A stretch of DNA of 15,021 bases from contig WGAR01000110.1 of the NCBI GenBank assembly GCA_015494725.1, positions 1 through 15,021 on the forward strand, given 5' to 3'. Below, in pieces: positions 14,176 through 15,021 of the stretch. Origin of the DNA: Thermodesulfobacteriaceae bacterium. GTDB lineage: Bacteria > Desulfobacterota > Thermodesulfobacteria > Thermodesulfobacteriales > Thermodesulfobacteriaceae. The position numbers and the translations under genes were made by a program. Each line of letters opens with the position of its first letter. Positions within the stretch are counted from its first letter, which is position 1. Under the pieces are notes generated by a model that had not been told where the DNA came from, did not search any database, and saw only the letters and a list, made by a program, of their open reading frames with translations.

Positions 14176-14349
14176 ATGGAAAAGGTAAAGGTTAAGGTGG
14201 TGCCCTGTGAGATCTACAGCCGGGTGGTGGGTTACTTTCGGCCGGTCCAGAACTGGAACGCCGGGAAACAGCAGGAGTTTTCCGAGCGTAAGACGGTAAA
14301 GCTTGATTCCTTCCGGGAGCTCGCCCGCCGGGCCTGCTGCGGTTCGTAA
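14176..14349 (+). CDS. Separate glycyl-radical domain peptide of class III ribonucleotide reductase
   Basis: This 57-residue ORF contains PCEIYSRVVGYFRPVQNWN, the C-terminal glycyl-radical signature of NrdD (RVxGY), with G19 as the radical site. In most NrdD proteins this segment is the C-terminus of the large chain. Here it has its own start and Shine-Dalgarno: AGGAGGT (14164-14170) overlaps the nrdD stop and lies 5 nt before the ATG. It is in a different frame from nrdD. C11, just before the motif, and the terminal CC pair (54-55) could help form a zinc site with the large chain; this is inference. The nrdG-type ATG follows the TAA with no gap. It is inferred to bind NrdD and carry the radical in trans, as YfiD/GrcA does for pyruvate formate-lyase. 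Confidence 0.9.
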   Translation: MEKVKVKVVPCEIYSRVVGYFRPVQNWNAGKQQEFSERKTVKLDSFRELARRACCGS

Positions 14350-15021
14350 ATGATTAAGGGGTTTCGCGGAACCAGTGTGGTGGACTACCCGGGGAAGATC
14401 GCCTCGGTGATCTTCCTCGGGGGCTGCAACTGGCGTTGTCCGTACTGCTACAATGTAGATCTGGTGCTTCCGGAAAGACTCCGGGGGCTTCCGGACCTCT
14501 CGGAGGAGGAGGTCCTTTCTGAGCTTCGCCGGCGCGAGGGCTTCATCAAAGGGGTGGTGATTACCGGAGGCGAACCCACCATCTGGGGACGCCGTCTGCG
14601 GGGGCTTCTGGAGCGCATCAGGTATGAGACCGGCCTTGAGATCAAGCTGGATACCAACGGATCTAATCCGGAGCTTTTGGAGAGACTTCTTGGGGCAGGG
14701 CTGGTGGATTACCTGGCGCTGGATTTCAAGACCGCCCCCTCCAGGTACGAGGAACTCGGCGGGCGTTTTGAGCCGGTAAAACGGAGCCTTGAGCTCTTAA
14801 AGGGGCTTGACGACCGGGCGGAGGTGCGCATTACCGTGGTCCCGGCTCTGGTTTCCGAAAAAGAGCTCTCCGAGATGATACCCTATCTTGAGGGCATAAA
14901 GAGGATCGCCCTCCAGAAATTTTTGCCCGAAGTCCCCCGGCTGAATCCGGATCTTCCCGGAGGGTACCTGGCGAAAGAAGAAATCCTCACCCTGGCCGAG
15001 AAGATAAGATCCACCCTTTCC
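14350..15021 (+). CDS. nrdG: Anaerobic ribonucleotide reductase activating protein (radical SAM), 3' end missing
   Basis: The reading frame is open for 224 codons from the ATG at 14350 to the window end. The radical-SAM motif CNWRCPYC gives C26, C30 and C33 for the [4Fe-4S] cluster that cleaves S-adenosylmethionine. GGEP (73-76), preceded by VVIT, is the usual SAM-contacting segment, and DTNGS follows. The N-terminus (MIKGFRGTSVVDYPGKIASVIFLGGCN) is that of the NrdG2-type activase. It generates the glycyl radical, here presumably on the separate 57-residue peptide. The start directly abuts the peptide's TAA, so translation is coupled. Most of the family length is present and only a short C-terminus should be missing. 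The NrdG type is judged by eye and by context. Confidence 0.9.
   Translation, partial: MIKGFRGTSVVDYPGKIASVIFLGGCNWRCPYCYNVDLVLPERLRGLPDLSEEEVLSELRRREGFIKGVVITGGEPTIWGRRLRGLLERIRYETGLEIKLDTNGSNPELLERLLGAGLVDYLALDFKTAPSRYEELGGRFEPVKRSLELLKGLDDRAEVRITVVPALVSEKELSEMIPYLEGIKRIALQKFLPEVPRLNPDLPGGYLAKEEILTLAEKIRSTLS

Noticed and set aside
14100..14200. Frameshift or sequencing error as the cause of the split nrdD
   Set aside because: The nrdD frame ends in TAG, and the next ORF has a strong AGGAGGT and ATG at ideal spacing plus a sensible N-terminus (MEKVKVKVVPCEIY). The ~40 residues after CPYPH in the large chain are not needed to reach the motif. A real gene boundary is more likely, though only resequencing proves it.
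1..15021. CRISPR array, tRNA, rRNA, insertion sequence or attachment site
   Set aside because: No regularly spaced direct repeats, no cloverleaf or rRNA-like stretches, no transposase and no flanking inverted repeats were seen; the intein is the only mobile element.

Overview
The window is 15 kb of gene-dense, high-GC bacterial DNA. The gene content points to an anaerobe, probably a thermophile: a class III (oxygen-sensitive) ribonucleotide reductase, a Tat-exported molybdopterin sulfur-compound reductase with its TorD chaperone, and the selenocysteine elongation factor SelB. An archaemetzincin-like protein, a LAGLIDADG intein and highly charged proteins fit a deeply branching thermophilic sulfur-metabolising bacterium such as a member of the Thermodesulfobacteria. 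This placement is inference; there is no rRNA or marker alignment behind it.

Layout. Bases 1-1139 (minus) hold a partial AAA-ATPase-like/DUF1703 protein that runs off the window. A divergent three-gene cluster (1224-4509, plus) follows, with tightly overlapping ends: a degenerate archaemetzincin-like protein, glutamate racemase (murI, TTG start) and selB. selB ends tail-to-tail, overlapping by 13 bp, with a minus-strand helical exported protein (4497-5069). That gene shares a very short divergent promoter region with an M23 (LytM) murein peptidase (5119-6462). A 246-bp AT-rich spacer with two palindromes comes next. Then a three-gene operon (6709-10472) encodes a TorD-like chaperone, a PhsA/PsrA-like molybdopterin catalytic subunit and a four-cluster iron-sulfur subunit. 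It ends in a strong hairpin terminator at 10501-10532, and no membrane anchor gene is present.

The last block (10653 to the end) is the anaerobic ribonucleotide reductase operon. A TTGACA promoter overlaps one of two NrdR-box-like sites. The 1170-codon nrdD gene carries a 472-residue LAGLIDADG intein in a conserved segment. The C-terminal glycyl-radical domain is not in that gene; it is a separate 57-residue ORF (14176-14349) with its own Shine-Dalgarno. The radical-SAM activase (NrdG type) follows directly and is cut by the window edge. A functional enzyme would therefore need protein splicing of the large chain, assembly with the small glycyl-radical peptide, and activation by NrdG.

The observations most worth a second look are the split, intein-bearing NrdD with its NrdR control region; the archaemetzincin-like protein that kept its zinc-finger cysteines but lost most of its catalytic HExxHxxGxxH motif; and the anchorless molybdoenzyme operon. 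I saw no rRNA, tRNA, CRISPR array or insertion sequence.
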